From contig NZ_VFNP01000001.1 of assembly GCF_006715635.1 (NCBI RefSeq), positions 3,782,001 to 3,846,000 of the forward strand: 64,000 nucleotides of DNA. Direction: 5' to 3'. The notes under the pieces are model-generated. The model was not told the origin of the DNA. It did not search any database and worked only from the letters and a program-made list of their open reading frames with translations. Shown piece by piece: positions 1 through 8,685 of the stretch. The DNA is from Streptomyces sp. SLBN-118 (lineage in GTDB: Bacteria > Actinomycetota > Actinomycetes > Streptomycetales > Streptomycetaceae). Positions within the stretch are counted from its first letter, which is position 1; each line of letters starts with the position of its first letter. The translations under genes and the position numbers were made by a program.

Positions 1-213
1 CATCCCCGCGTACACGAGCAGCTGGAGGATGGAGAAGGTGGACAGCGCGGAGGCGTTGACGTCGAAGCGGTCGGCGGCGTCGAGGCCGGCGACGCCCAGG
101 GACGTGCGGAAGATGACCGCGACGAAGTAGACGGCGACGCCGATGCCCCAGACCGCGGCGGCCCGCCGTCCGCCGGGTGGATCGCCCGGCAGGGCGACGG
201 CGGACGCGCTCAC
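1..213 (-). CDS. MFS transporter, N-terminal part (runs off the left edge)
   Basis: The first 71 codons are present. The start MSASAVALPGD is a GTG whose last bases overlap the stop of the upstream GntR gene (GTGA), so the two genes look translationally coupled. A short hydrophilic N-terminus leads into a hydrophobic segment (VWGIGVAVYFVAVIF), then a polar stretch with RTSLGVAGLDAADRF, and the start of a second membrane segment. This matches the first two helices and connecting loop of major facilitator transporters. The substrate cannot be told. The GntR protein beside it is the likely local regulator. Confidence 0.7.
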   Translation of the reverse strand, partial: MSASAVALPGDPPGGRRAAAVWGIGVAVYFVAVIFRTSLGVAGLDAADRFDVNASALSTFSILQLLVYAGM

Positions 214-857
214 CGTACCTCGCCCCGCGCCAGGTTGCTGAACCAGCCGACGTGGCGGTGGACGAGGGCGGCCGCGGCGTCCGGGTCTCCGGCGCGCAGG
301 GCCTCAAGAATTTCGCTGTGCTCGGCGACGTTCTTGGCGATCCGGTCGGGGTGGGAGTGCATGACCGCGACGCCCATCCTCAGCTGCCGGTCGCGGAGTT
401 GGTCGTAGAGGCGGGAGAGGATCGCGTTGCCGCAGCTGCGCACGATCTCGGCGTGGAAACAGCGGTCGGTGACGGCGACGGCGGCCAGGTCGCCCTCCTC
501 GCCCTGTCGCTTCTGCTGTTCGAGGAGCTCTTCAAGGCGGGCGATCAGCTGCGCAGAGGCCGGTACGGCCTTGCGGGCGGCGTGCTCCTCGACCAGCAGC
601 CGGGTCTCCACCACGTCGGCGATCTCCTGTGCGGAGACGGCGAGGACCAGGGCGCCCTTCTTCGGGTAGAGCTTGATCAGCCCTTCGACCTCCAGCTTGA
701 GGAGCGCTTCACGGACGGGGGTGCGCGATACGCCTACGGCGTCGGCCAGTTCGCCCTCGGTGAGGAGCGTTCCGCCTTCGTAGCTGCGGTCGAGGACGGC
801 TTGCTTGATGTGGGTGTAGACGCGTTCGGCGGCTGGTGCTGCGGCGGGCATGCACAC
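210..857 (-). CDS. GntR-family transcriptional regulator (FadR/FCD subfamily)
   Basis: A 215-residue DNA-binding regulator. Residues 10-75 form the GntR winged helix-turn-helix (ELADAVGVSRTPVREALLKLE is the recognition region). Residues 85-210 are an all-helical FCD ligand-binding domain, with the spaced acidic and His residues (E..R near 80-90, H near 135, H near 180 and 203) that usually bind a metal and a carboxylic acid. The start is MCMPAAAP; a second ATG two codons on is possible. It overlaps the MFS transporter by four bases, so it probably controls that transporter and itself. The ligand is unknown. Confidence 0.88.
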   Translation of the reverse strand: MCMPAAAPAAERVYTHIKQAVLDRSYEGGTLLTEGELADAVGVSRTPVREALLKLEVEGLIKLYPKKGALVLAVSAQEIADVVETRLLVEEHAARKAVPASAQLIARLEELLEQQKRQGEEGDLAAVAVTDRCFHAEIVRSCGNAILSRLYDQLRDRQLRMGVAVMHSHPDRIAKNVAEHSEILEALRAGDPDAAAALVHRHVGWFSNLARGEVR

Positions 858-1077
858 AGCTTAGATACAACACAGGTGCATCAGAAGTCCGGTCCACCAT
901 GCAGGACGGGCAAGGGGTTTGAAGATCCGGGACGAGAAATACGCACCATCCGTACATCCATTCGCTCCGCTCGCGTGTCTCACCTCGGGACCCTGTTTTC
1001 CTGGGCCCCCAACCGACTTTGAAAGTCACGGTATTTAACGGACTTTCGACGCAAACGCGACTATCGGAGCGTTCCCT

Positions 1078-2022
1078 TTGATACTCAAAAGCAAGGGCCT
1101 GCGCAGAGCCGCCGGCGCCGCCCTCGCCGGCGGCCTGCTGATGGCGGCCTCGCCCCTGGCCACGACAGCCCAGGCGGCGGTGCCGATCCCGACCATCAGC
1201 GCCAAGGGCGGTTTTCTGCTCGACCAGGCGGACGGCAAGCCGATCTACGGCAAGGCCAACAACATCCGCCGCCAGATGGCGAGCACGACGAAGCTGGTGA
1301 CGGCCATCACGGTCCTCACCCAGCCGGGCGTGGACCTCAACAAGAAGGTCACCGTCAAGCAGGCGTACCGGGACTATGTCGTCCGGCAGGGCGCGAGCAC
1401 CGCGGACCTGCGCACCGGCGACAAGCTGACCGTCCGCCAGCTGCTGTCCGCGATGATGCTGCCGTCCGGCTGCGACGCCGCGTACGCCCTCGCCGACGCC
1501 TACGGCACCGGTACGACGACCGCCGCGCGCACCTCTTCGTTCATCGGCAAGATGAACGCGAAGGCCAAGCAGCTCGGCCTGGTGAACACGCACTTCGACT
1601 CGTTCGACGGCATCTCCGCGGCCGGCGCCAACTACACCACCCCGTGGGACCTGGCGAAGTTCGCACGCCACGCGATGAGCAGCGCGACCTTCCGCGATGT
1701 CGTCAAGGCCACGTCGTACAAGACCGTCGCGACGACGAGCACCGGCGCCACCCGCACGTACACCTGGTACAACACCAACACCCTGCTCGGCTCGTACAGC
1801 GGGGCCATCGGCGTGAAGACCGGCACCGGCACGGCTGCCGGCCCCTGCCTCGTCTTCGCCGCCACCCGCGGCACCAAGACGTACGTCGGCGTCGTCCTCG
1901 CCAGCTCCAGCGTCACCGAGCGCACCAAGGACGCGGCGAAGCTGCTGGACTTCGGTTTCGGCTCCACCACCGCCCGGACGATGACCGTGCGAACGCTTCC
2001 GGCCGGCGCTCAGCGCGACTGA
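1078..2022 (+). CDS. Secreted penicillin-binding DD-transpeptidase/carboxypeptidase, K15 type
   Basis: A 314-residue serine DD-peptidase acting on peptidoglycan stem peptides outside the membrane. A signal peptide (residues 1-34, cleavage after AQA) is followed by the penicillin-binding fold. The catalytic motifs are STTK at 69-72, SGC at 130-132 and KTG at 247-249. SGC in place of the usual SxN, and the spacings of 61 and 178 residues from the nucleophile, are those of the Streptomyces K15 DD-transpeptidase. The start is taken as TTG because a GGAG lies eight bases before it and the signal peptide begins there. It stands alone between a GntR gene and the bkd operon. Confidence 0.88.
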   Translation: MILKSKGLRRAAGAALAGGLLMAASPLATTAQAAVPIPTISAKGGFLLDQADGKPIYGKANNIRRQMASTTKLVTAITVLTQPGVDLNKKVTVKQAYRDYVVRQGASTADLRTGDKLTVRQLLSAMMLPSGCDAAYALADAYGTGTTTAARTSSFIGKMNAKAKQLGLVNTHFDSFDGISAAGANYTTPWDLAKFARHAMSSATFRDVVKATSYKTVATTSTGATRTYTWYNTNTLLGSYSGAIGVKTGTGTAAGPCLVFAATRGTKTYVGVVLASSSVTERTKDAAKLLDFGFGSTTARTMTVRTLPAGAQRD

Positions 2023-2037
2023 CGCACCGGTGAAACA

Positions 2038-2072
2038 CGAGGTCCCGTGACGCATCGCGTCACGGGACCTCG
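2038..2072. terminator. Bidirectional hairpin between convergent genes
   Basis: A perfect 15-base-pair stem (2038-2052 with 2058-2072) with a five-base loop separates the DD-transpeptidase from the convergent bkdC2 gene. There is no clear T-run, as is common in this GC range. Confidence 0.75.
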
Positions 2073-2092
2073 GTGTTCCGGGCCGTCGGGCC

Positions 2093-2124
2093 GTCAGGCG
2101 GTCAGGCGGTCAGGCGGTCAGGCC
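2093..2124. repeat. Tandem 8-bp repeat at the end of bkdC2
   Basis: Four copies of GTCAGGCG (the last ends in C) run into and over the stop codon of bkdC2. It looks like local slippage; copy number may vary between strains. Confidence 0.7.
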
Positions 2125-3530
2125 CAGGTGATCAGCCGCTTGGGCTGCTCCAGGATCGCCGCGACGTCCGCGAGCACCTTGGAGCCCAGTTCCCCGTCGA
2201 CCAGCCGGTGGTCGAAGGAGAGCGCGAGCGTGGTGACCTGCCTCGGCTTGACCTTGCCCTTGTGGACCCAGGGCTGGAGCTTGATCGCGCCGACCGCGAG
2301 GATCGCGGACTCGCCCGAATTCAGGATCGGCGTACCGGTGTCGACGCCGAACACGCCGACGTTGGTGATCGTGACCGTCCCGCCCTGCATGGCCGCGGGA
2401 GTGGTCTTGCCCTCGCGGGCCGTGGAGACCAGCTCGCCGAGCGCCTGCGCCAGTTCGGGCAGGGTCTTGTCGTGCGCGTCCTTGATGTTCGGCACGATCA
2501 GACCGCGCGGCGTGGCCGCGGCGATGCCCAGGTTGACGTAGTGCTTCTGCACGATCTCCTGGGCGGCCTCGTCCCAGGCGGCGTTGACGCCGGGGTTGCG
2601 CTTGATCGCGACCAGAAGCGCCTTGGCGATCAGCAGCAGCGGGTTGACCCGCAGCCCCGCCATGTTCTTGTCGGCCTTCAGCTCGTCGACGAGCTTCACC
2701 GTCCGTGTCACGTCGAGCGTGATGAACTCCGTGACATGCGGCGCGGTGAAGGCGCTGCCGACCATCGCCGCCGCGGTGGCCTTGCGTACTCCCTTGATGG
2801 GGATACGGGTCTCCCGGGCGCCCGCCGCGACAGGCTCGGGGGCGGGCTGCGCGGCGACGGCGGGCTCGGCCAGGACCGGCGCGGGCGCCGGAGCCGGTGC
2901 GGCCGCCGCGTGGACGTCCTCGCGGGTGATGACTCCGTCCGGCCCGGTCGGGGTGACCGTCGCCAGATCGATGCCCAGGTCCTTGGCCAGCTTGCGGACC
3001 GGGGGCTTGGCGAGCGGGCGGGCGGCGCCGGGGGCGACGCCGTGGCCGTTCATCTCGCTCTGGATCGCGGCGGCTGCCGCGGCCTGCTCCGGGACGGGGG
3101 ACGTGCCCTTGCGGGCGCGGCGCTTGGTGGAGGTCTCGGCGACGCCGTAGCCGACGAGGACGGGCGTGCGGCCCTTCGGCTCGGCCTCCTCGGCGGCAGG
3201 CGGCTCGGCGACGGGAGCCTGGGCGGCGGGCACCTCGGCGGCGGGTGCGGCGGGGGCGTCACCGCTGCCCGGCGCCACGTCGATCGTGATGATCGAGGTG
3301 CCGACGTCGACGGTCGTGCCCTCCTCGAAGCGCAGCTCGTGCACCACGCCGTCGTAGGGGATCGGCAGCTCGACGGCCGCCTTGGCCGTCTCGACCTCGC
3401 AGACGACCTGGCCGTCCGTCACCGTGTCTCCGGGCTGGACGTACCACTTGAGGATCTCGGCCTCGGTGAGTCCCTCGCCCACGTCGGGCATCTTGAACTC
3501 ACGGAAGCGGAGCGAAGTGTCTTGAGTCAT
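2118..3530 (-). CDS. bkdC2: Branched-chain 2-oxoacid dehydrogenase E2 (dihydrolipoyl acyltransferase)
   Basis: A 470-residue E2 core protein that moves acyl groups from E1 to CoA. The N-terminal lipoyl domain (residues 8-85) carries the lipoylated Lys50 in VETAKAAVE. An Ala/Pro-rich linker follows, then an E1/E3-binding domain (about 190-228, KPPVRKLAKDLGID). The C-terminal acyltransferase domain ends with the SFDHRLVDG active-site motif. The ATG was chosen because the reading frame extends upstream only into the preceding gene; a GAGGAG overlaps that gene's stop. It is last in an E1alpha-E1beta-E2 operon with no E3, so the lipoamide dehydrogenase must come from elsewhere. A pyruvate role cannot be fully excluded, but the layout matches the second bkd cluster of Streptomyces. 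Confidence 0.9.
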   Translation of the reverse strand: MTQDTSLRFREFKMPDVGEGLTEAEILKWYVQPGDTVTDGQVVCEVETAKAAVELPIPYDGVVHELRFEEGTTVDVGTSIITIDVAPGSGDAPAAPAAEVPAAQAPVAEPPAAEEAEPKGRTPVLVGYGVAETSTKRRARKGTSPVPEQAAAAAAIQSEMNGHGVAPGAARPLAKPPVRKLAKDLGIDLATVTPTGPDGVITREDVHAAAAPAPAPAPVLAEPAVAAQPAPEPVAAGARETRIPIKGVRKATAAAMVGSAFTAPHVTEFITLDVTRTVKLVDELKADKNMAGLRVNPLLLIAKALLVAIKRNPGVNAAWDEAAQEIVQKHYVNLGIAAATPRGLIVPNIKDAHDKTLPELAQALGELVSTAREGKTTPAAMQGGTVTITNVGVFGVDTGTPILNSGESAILAVGAIKLQPWVHKGKVKPRQVTTLALSFDHRLVDGELGSKVLADVAAILEQPKRLITWA

Positions 3531-3544
3531 GGTCACGGCACTCC

Positions 3545-4525
3545 TCAGTACGCGAGCGAGCGGTCGACGGCGTCCAGCACCCGGTCGAGTCCCGGGAGGT
3601 ACTCCTCCTCGAGCCGGGCCGGCGGGTAGGGGGCGTGGAAGCCGCCGACCCTCAGCACCGGGGCCTCCAGGTGGTAGAAGCACCGCTCCGTGATGCGAGC
3701 GGCGATCTCCGCGCCGGAGCCGTAGAAGACCGGGGCCTCGTGGACGACAACGAGCCGGCCCGTCTTCTCCACGGAGGTCTGGATGGTGTCGAAGTCGATC
3801 GGGGACATCGAGCGCAGGTCGATGACCTCGACCGACTTGCCCTCGTCTGCGGCCGCGGCCGCCGCCTCGACGCAGACCTTCACCATCGGGCCGTATGCCG
3901 CGAGCGTGAGATCCGAGCCCGCCCTGGCGACACGGGCCTTGTGCAGCGGGCCCGGGATGGCCTCGGTGTCGACCTCGCTCTTGTCCCAGTAGCGCCGCTT
4001 CGGCTCGAAGAAGATGACCGGGTCGTCGCTCTGGATCGCCTGCTGGAGCATCCAGTACGCGTCCGATGAGTTGGACGGCGAGATGACCTTGAGACCCGCG
4101 ACATGCGCGAACAGGGCCTCGGGGGACTCGCTGTGGTGCTCGACCGCGCCGATGCCGCCGCCGTAGGGGATGCGGATGACGACCGGCAGCTTGATCTTGC
4201 CGAGCGCGCGGGCGTGCATCTTCGCGAGCTGCGTGACGATCTGGTCGTACGCGGGGAAGACGAAGCCGTCGAACTGGATCTCCACGACGGGCCGGTAGCC
4301 GCGCAGCGCGAGACCGATCGCCGTACCGACGATGCCGGACTCGGCGAGCGGGGTGTCGATGACCCGGTCCTCGCCGAAGTCCTTCTGCAGTCCGTCGGTC
4401 ACCCGGAAGACGCCGCCGAGCTTGCCGACGTCCTCACCCATGATCAGGACCTTGGGGTCGGTCTCGAGTGCCTTGCGCAGCGACTCGTTGAGCGCCTTGG
4501 CGAGGGGAAGCTTCTGTACAGCCAT
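3545..4525 (-). CDS. bkdB2: 2-oxoacid dehydrogenase E1 beta subunit
   Basis: A 326-residue transketolase-type beta chain. It has the conserved MGEDVGKLGGVFRVTDGL segment near residue 30, the RIPYGGGIGAVEHHSESPEA loop that shapes the active site, and the C-terminal transketolase domain (VIDLRSMSPID, VVVHEAPVF). With the alpha chain it forms the thiamine-diphosphate enzyme that decarboxylates branched-chain 2-oxoacids from Val, Leu and Ile, feeding starter units for branched fatty acids and polyketides. Only two bases separate it from bkdA2 and fourteen from bkdC2. Confidence 0.92.
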   Translation of the reverse strand: MAVQKLPLAKALNESLRKALETDPKVLIMGEDVGKLGGVFRVTDGLQKDFGEDRVIDTPLAESGIVGTAIGLALRGYRPVVEIQFDGFVFPAYDQIVTQLAKMHARALGKIKLPVVIRIPYGGGIGAVEHHSESPEALFAHVAGLKVISPSNSSDAYWMLQQAIQSDDPVIFFEPKRRYWDKSEVDTEAIPGPLHKARVARAGSDLTLAAYGPMVKVCVEAAAAAADEGKSVEVIDLRSMSPIDFDTIQTSVEKTGRLVVVHEAPVFYGSGAEIAARITERCFYHLEAPVLRVGGFHAPYPPARLEEEYLPGLDRVLDAVDRSLAY

Positions 4526-4527
4526 GA

Positions 4528-5676
4528 TTACTTGCCCTCCTCGGCGAAGGACGCCTGGTACGCGGCGAACTGCGCGCGCTCCTCGTCGACCAGCGCGTGT
4601 CCGTCGGCGTAGACATTCTCGAAGATCGCCATGTGGTCCGGGTCGGGCATGGCCCGCACCGCCTCACGCACGCGCTTGGCGAGCGAGTCGCTCTCCTCGT
4701 CCAGCGCGGTGAAGAACGCCTCGTCGGCGAGGCCCTCGTTCTCGAGATACGTACGCAGCCGCAGGATCGGGTCCTTGGCCTCCCACGCCTGGCGCTCGTC
4801 GTCGTGCCGGTACTTCGTGGGGTCGTCCGAGGTGGTGTGCGCACCCATCCGGTACGTGAAGGCCTCGACGAGGGTCGGCCCCTCGCCGCGGCGGGCACGC
4901 TCCAGCGCCGAGCGGGTCACCGCCAGGCAGGCGAGTACGTCGTTGCCGTCGACGCGGACGCCGGGGAAGCCGAAGCCCTGCGCGCGCTGGTAGAGCGGCA
5001 CACGGGTCTGCTTCTCGGTCGGCTCGGAGATCGCCCACTGGTTGTTCTGACAGAAGAAGACGACCGGGGCGTTGTAGACCGCGGAGAAGGTGAACGATTC
5101 CGCGACATCGCCCTGGCTGGAAGCGCCGTCACCGAAGTACGCGATCACGGCGGAGTCGGCGCCGTCCTTGGCCACGCCCATCGCGTAGCCGGTGGCGTGC
5201 AGCGTCTGCGAGCCGATGACGATCGTGTACAGGTGGAAGTTGTTGGTGGTGGGGTCCCAGCCGCCGTGGTTCACACCGCGGAACATGCCCAGGAGATTGG
5301 TCGGGTCGACCCCGCGGCACCAGGCGACGCCGTGCTCGCGGTAGGTCGGGAAGACATAGTCGTCGTCGCGCAGCGCCCGGCCGGAGCCGATCTGTGCGGC
5401 CTCCTGGCCCAGCAGCGACGCCCACAGCCCGAGCTCGCCCTGCCGCTGAAGAGCGGTGGCCTCGGCGTCGAAGCGGCGCGTCAGGACCATGTCCCGGTAC
5501 AGTCCGCGCAGCTCGTCCGGGGTCAGGTCGATCTCGTAGTCCGGGTGCTCGACGCGCTCACCCTCGGGCGTCAGCAGCTGTACGAGCTGGGGCTCAGAAC
5601 TCTGCGGCTTCTTCGCGGCGCTCACGCGCTTGCTGCTGCGTCGCGGTTTGCGCGCGGCAGTGCTCTCCACGGTCAC
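4528..5676 (-). CDS. bkdA2: 2-oxoacid dehydrogenase E1 alpha subunit
   Basis: A 382-residue alpha chain. A basic Ala/Lys-rich leader of about 40 residues precedes the conserved E1 domain. The thiamine-diphosphate motif begins GDGASSQGD and ends in CQNN. SLLGQEAAQIGSG and FPTYREHG are typical of bacterial branched-chain and pyruvate E1alpha proteins. The GTG start has a GGAGGAG about eight bases before it; a second GTG two codons in is possible. It is the first gene of the bkdA2-B2-C2 operon. A near-perfect 20-bp palindrome about 195 bases upstream (5871-5890) may be its operator. Confidence 0.92.
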   Translation of the reverse strand: MTVESTAARKPRRSSKRVSAAKKPQSSEPQLVQLLTPEGERVEHPDYEIDLTPDELRGLYRDMVLTRRFDAEATALQRQGELGLWASLLGQEAAQIGSGRALRDDDYVFPTYREHGVAWCRGVDPTNLLGMFRGVNHGGWDPTTNNFHLYTIVIGSQTLHATGYAMGVAKDGADSAVIAYFGDGASSQGDVAESFTFSAVYNAPVVFFCQNNQWAISEPTEKQTRVPLYQRAQGFGFPGVRVDGNDVLACLAVTRSALERARRGEGPTLVEAFTYRMGAHTTSDDPTKYRHDDERQAWEAKDPILRLRTYLENEGLADEAFFTALDEESDSLAKRVREAVRAMPDPDHMAIFENVYADGHALVDEERAQFAAYQASFAEEGK

Positions 5677-6144
5677 GTGCGTGCTCCTCCGTCGGTCCGG
5701 CCCCCGGGGTTGCCGGTGTGGCCAGTGCGGCTCGCCTATTTCCGTACCCGTGCACGGGGTGGGTGCCGCTCGGCCGGGAATCAGGCGTGACAGGTGCCCC
5801 GGCGAGCGCCTGCCAAAGGCACGTTACCCAGTGGGGCGCACTCGTGCGAAACCCCACTTGACCTGCGATTTTGCTTGGATTTCCAAGTAAATCGAGAAAT
5901 GCGGGAACAACCACTGGTCACAGCCTTGCAGGCCGCCGGAACACCGGCACGTTATCCCGGGCACCCCGGGCACGGGAAGAGTCAATATGTTTGAACCGGC
6001 GGAGCGCCGACACCACTGACGCCGTCCGGCCGGGGTCACCCGTTCGGGTTCATTCGCGTCGAACCGCAGTTCGTCACCGAACAGGAACTGGATTATCCCG
6101 AAGAGCATCCCGCCGGACACGCTGCGTGATCTAACATCTGGCGA
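5677..6144. promoter_or_regulatory. Divergent control region of bkdA2 and the phosphotransferase gene
   Basis: This 468-bp gap holds no convincing gene. It contains an imperfect hairpin (5830-5858, AGTGGGG pairing with CCCCACT and an inner CGCA/TGCG) and an AT-rich palindrome at 5871-5890. Promoters for both flanking genes should lie here, but no clear -35/-10 pair stands out. Confidence 0.6.
5871..5890. promoter_or_regulatory. 20-bp palindrome, candidate operator upstream of bkdA2
   Basis: TTGCTTGGATTTCCAAGTAA is symmetric at nine of ten base pairs apart from the central bases. Its A/T content is far above the surroundings. Size and symmetry fit an Lrp/AsnC-type or TetR-type operator. bkdR, an Lrp-family gene for the sister operon, lies 18 kb away, but no copy of this motif was found there. 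Confidence 0.5.
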
Positions 6145-7149
6145 GTGCCGCGCTCATCTGCAACTGTCCCACCCGTCGGTGCGCTACTGCGCCGCTACGA
6201 GAACCCGGGGGAACCGCTCTCCTGCGAACCCGTCACCCAGGGGCTCCTCAACCGCGGCTACCGGCTCGCCACCACCCGTGGCGCGTACTTCCTCAAGCAC
6301 CATCTCGACGGAGACCGTGAGGCCATCGCGCGCCAGCACCGGGCCACCCAGCGGCTCCAGGCGCTCGGTGTGCCGGTCGCCCCGCCCGTCGAGGACGCGC
6401 GCGGCGACACGGTCGCGGTGATCGGCGGGCGTTGCTACGCCCTGCACCCCTGGATCGAGGGGCGGCACCGCGACGGCGCGCAGCTGACGACACTCCAGTC
6501 CCGGCGGCTCGGCTCCCTCCTCGGCCGCGTCCACACCTGCCTGGAGCGGGTGATGGAGGTGGACGCCCACCGGGGTCGGCACGAGAGCGCCGATCCCGAG
6601 GAGACCTTCGCCCTCATCGACGAACTGCTGGCTCTCGCGCGCGACGCCCGCCCCCGCGACGCCTTCGACAATCTGGCCGAGCACCGGCTCCTCGAACGGC
6701 GCGCGCTCCTGGAACGCCATGCCGACCGCAGGCCGCCCCCCGCCTCCCCGGGCTGCTGGGTGCACGGCGACTTCCACCCGCTGAATCTGCTCTACCGGGG
6801 CGCGGAACCGGCCGCGATCGTCGACTGGGACCGGCTGGGGGTGCACCCGCGCGCGGAGGAGGCCGTGCGGGCGGCGGCGATCTTCTTCGTACAGCCCGCC
6901 GGCGAGCTGGAGCTGGGCAAGGTACGGGCATACGCGCGCGCCTACCGCCGCGCGGCCGGCGCGGACTCGGCGGAACTGGCCGCGGCGGTGCACCGGGTGT
7001 GGTGGGAGCGGCTCAACGACTTCTGGATACTGCGCTGGCGCTACCAGCTGCACGACCGAAGGGCCGACCCGCAGTTTCCTGCGGCGTCGGCCCTGGCGGT
7101 GTGGTGGACAAGGGAGTACGAGGCGGTGCGGGATGCCTTCGCGGGCTGA
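6145..7149 (+). CDS. APH/choline-kinase-fold phosphotransferase
   Basis: A 334-residue protein-kinase-like small-molecule phosphotransferase. The catalytic loop is HGDFHPLN (His207, Asp209, Asn214) and the metal-binding motif is IVDWDR (Asp227). The N-lobe is short, with GLLNRGYRLATTRGAYFLK as the nucleotide-binding hairpin. Such proteins include homoserine, choline and fructosamine kinases as well as aminoglycoside kinases; nothing here points to antibiotic resistance. The GTG start lies at the edge of the shared intergenic region. It converges on a Ser/Thr kinase gene with only 12 bases between the stops. The substrate is unknown. Confidence 0.85.
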   Translation: MPRSSATVPPVGALLRRYENPGEPLSCEPVTQGLLNRGYRLATTRGAYFLKHHLDGDREAIARQHRATQRLQALGVPVAPPVEDARGDTVAVIGGRCYALHPWIEGRHRDGAQLTTLQSRRLGSLLGRVHTCLERVMEVDAHRGRHESADPEETFALIDELLALARDARPRDAFDNLAEHRLLERRALLERHADRRPPPASPGCWVHGDFHPLNLLYRGAEPAAIVDWDRLGVHPRAEEAVRAAAIFFVQPAGELELGKVRAYARAYRRAAGADSAELAAAVHRVWWERLNDFWILRWRYQLHDRRADPQFPAASALAVWWTREYEAVRDAFAG

Positions 7150-7161
7150 GACCCGGCGAAC

Positions 7162-8685
7162 TCAGCCGGTGCCCGGGTCGCCCGGATTCCCCGTCGGGTC
7201 GCCGGTCGGATCGCCCGTCGGCTGCGTCGGATCCGCCGTCGTCGGCTGGTCCGTCGGCTCCGTCGGCTGGTCCGTCGGATCCTGCGTCGTCGGATCATCC
7301 GTAGGCGTCTGCGGATCGCTGGGCGTGTACGACGGCGTGTACGAGGGCGTGTACGACGGCTGCTGCTCGTCCTCCGTCGGGTCCGGGTCCTCGCTCTGCG
7401 AGGGGTCCTCCTCCGTCGGCGTCGGCGTGGTGTCTGCCGTCGACGGGGTCTGGGAGACCGTCGTGCTGGGCTTGTGGTCCGTGCCGCCCTCGTTCGCCTT
7501 GTCCAGCGCGAACGCGACTCCACCGGCGATCGCCAGCACGGCGAGCGCCGCGAGCAGCCACATCTTGCCCCGGCCGCCGCGCTGTCCGCCGCGGCCGTCC
7601 CGGTGACCGCCGTCGAAGCCCCCGTCGTTCGGGTTCATCGGAGGCAGGATCGGACTCTGCGAGGTCTCGCCGTGCACCGGGTGGTGCACCGCGGTCGGCG
7701 CGGTCGTCCCCATCGCAGGCGTGAACCGGGCGTCGTGCAGGTCGACCGGCCCGGTGTTCCAGGTACCGCTGTGGCTGCCCTGTTGCTGAAGCATCTGCAG
7801 TGCGTACTGCACCAGACCGCGCATCTCCTCGGCGCTCTGGAACCGGTCGTCCGGGTCCTTCGCGAGCGAGCGCATCACCAGTCCGTCGAGCTCCGGCGGC
7901 ACCACGTCCGAGACCTCGGACGGGGGCAGCGGAATGTCCTGGACGTGCTGGTAGACCACCGACAGCGGCGTCTCACCGGTGAACGGGGGCCGCAGCGCGA
8001 GGAGTTCGTAGAGCAGACAGCCCGTCGCGTACAGGTCGGACCGGTGGTCGACGGCCTTGCCCAGCGCCTGCTCGGGGGACAGGTACTGCGGCGTGCCCAT
8101 GACCATGCCGGTCTGGGTCATCGTCGACTGCGCGCCGTGCAGAGCGCGCGCGATACCAAAGTCCATCACCTTCACCGCACCGGAGTTGGTGATGATGACG
8201 TTCGCGGGCTTGATGTCGCGGTGCACGATGCCGTGCTGGTGGGAGTAGGCGAGCGCCTCCAGCACACCGGAGACGATGATCAGCGCCTGCTCTGGCGGCG
8301 GGGCCTCCGCGTTGACCAGGAGGTCGCGGATGGTGCGCCCTTCGACGAGCTCCATCACGATGTACGGGACGGTCTGTTTGCCGACCACGTCCTCGCCGGA
8401 GTCGTAAACGGCCACCACCGCATGGTGGTTGAGGCCGGCGACTGACTGCGCCTCACGCGTGAAGCGGGCCTTGGAGACCGGGTCCTCGGCGAGATCGGCA
8501 CGGAGCAGCTTGACGGCGACCGTGCGGCCGAGCCGTACGTCCTCCGCCGCGAACACCTCGGCCATGCCGCCGCGTCCGAGCGGGTGCGTCAGGCGGTAGC
8601 GGCCGTCGCCGACCAGTCCGCCGACGCCCCAGTTGTCCGCCGCATCCGGCACTCCGCCGCCGCCTGCCTCGGGTTCGGGTGCCAT
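7162..8685 (-). CDS. Membrane Ser/Thr protein kinase with Pro/Thr-rich outer tail
   Basis: A 507-residue eukaryotic-type kinase. The kinase domain covers residues 30-300, with the P-loop GRGGMAEVF, Lys59, catalytic HRDIKPAN (Asp157), DFG at Asp175 and the GTPQYLSPEQ activation segment. A juxtamembrane linker leads to one membrane helix (375-394). The outer tail, about 110 residues, is Thr/Pro/Asp-rich with short repeats (PSYT three times) and has no PASTA domain, so it may attach to or probe the cell wall. The ATG start has a GAGGA upstream. It is divergent from a second kinase gene, which suggests shared control. Confidence 0.9.
   Translation of the reverse strand: MAPEPEAGGGGVPDAADNWGVGGLVGDGRYRLTHPLGRGGMAEVFAAEDVRLGRTVAVKLLRADLAEDPVSKARFTREAQSVAGLNHHAVVAVYDSGEDVVGKQTVPYIVMELVEGRTIRDLLVNAEAPPPEQALIIVSGVLEALAYSHQHGIVHRDIKPANVIITNSGAVKVMDFGIARALHGAQSTMTQTGMVMGTPQYLSPEQALGKAVDHRSDLYATGCLLYELLALRPPFTGETPLSVVYQHVQDIPLPPSEVSDVVPPELDGLVMRSLAKDPDDRFQSAEEMRGLVQYALQMLQQQGSHSGTWNTGPVDLHDARFTPAMGTTAPTAVHHPVHGETSQSPILPPMNPNDGGFDGGHRDGRGGQRGGRGKMWLLAALAVLAIAGGVAFALDKANEGGTDHKPSTTVSQTPSTADTTPTPTEEDPSQSEDPDPTEDEQQPSYTPSYTPSYTPSDPQTPTDDPTTQDPTDQPTEPTDQPTTADPTQPTGDPTGDPTGNPGDPGTG

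Noticed and set aside
2073..3629. Long open frame on the opposite strand of bkdC2
   Set aside because: It is a high-GC shadow frame: Arg/Gly/Asp-rich, without a domain, and fully covered by a clear E2 gene.
5824..6120. Small open frames in the gap before the APH-like gene
   Set aside because: No ribosome site, poor codon usage and overlap with palindromes; treated as regulatory DNA.
7330..7362. 12-base direct repeats resembling a short CRISPR-like array
   Set aside because: They encode the PSYT repeats of the kinase tail in frame; there are no spacers.
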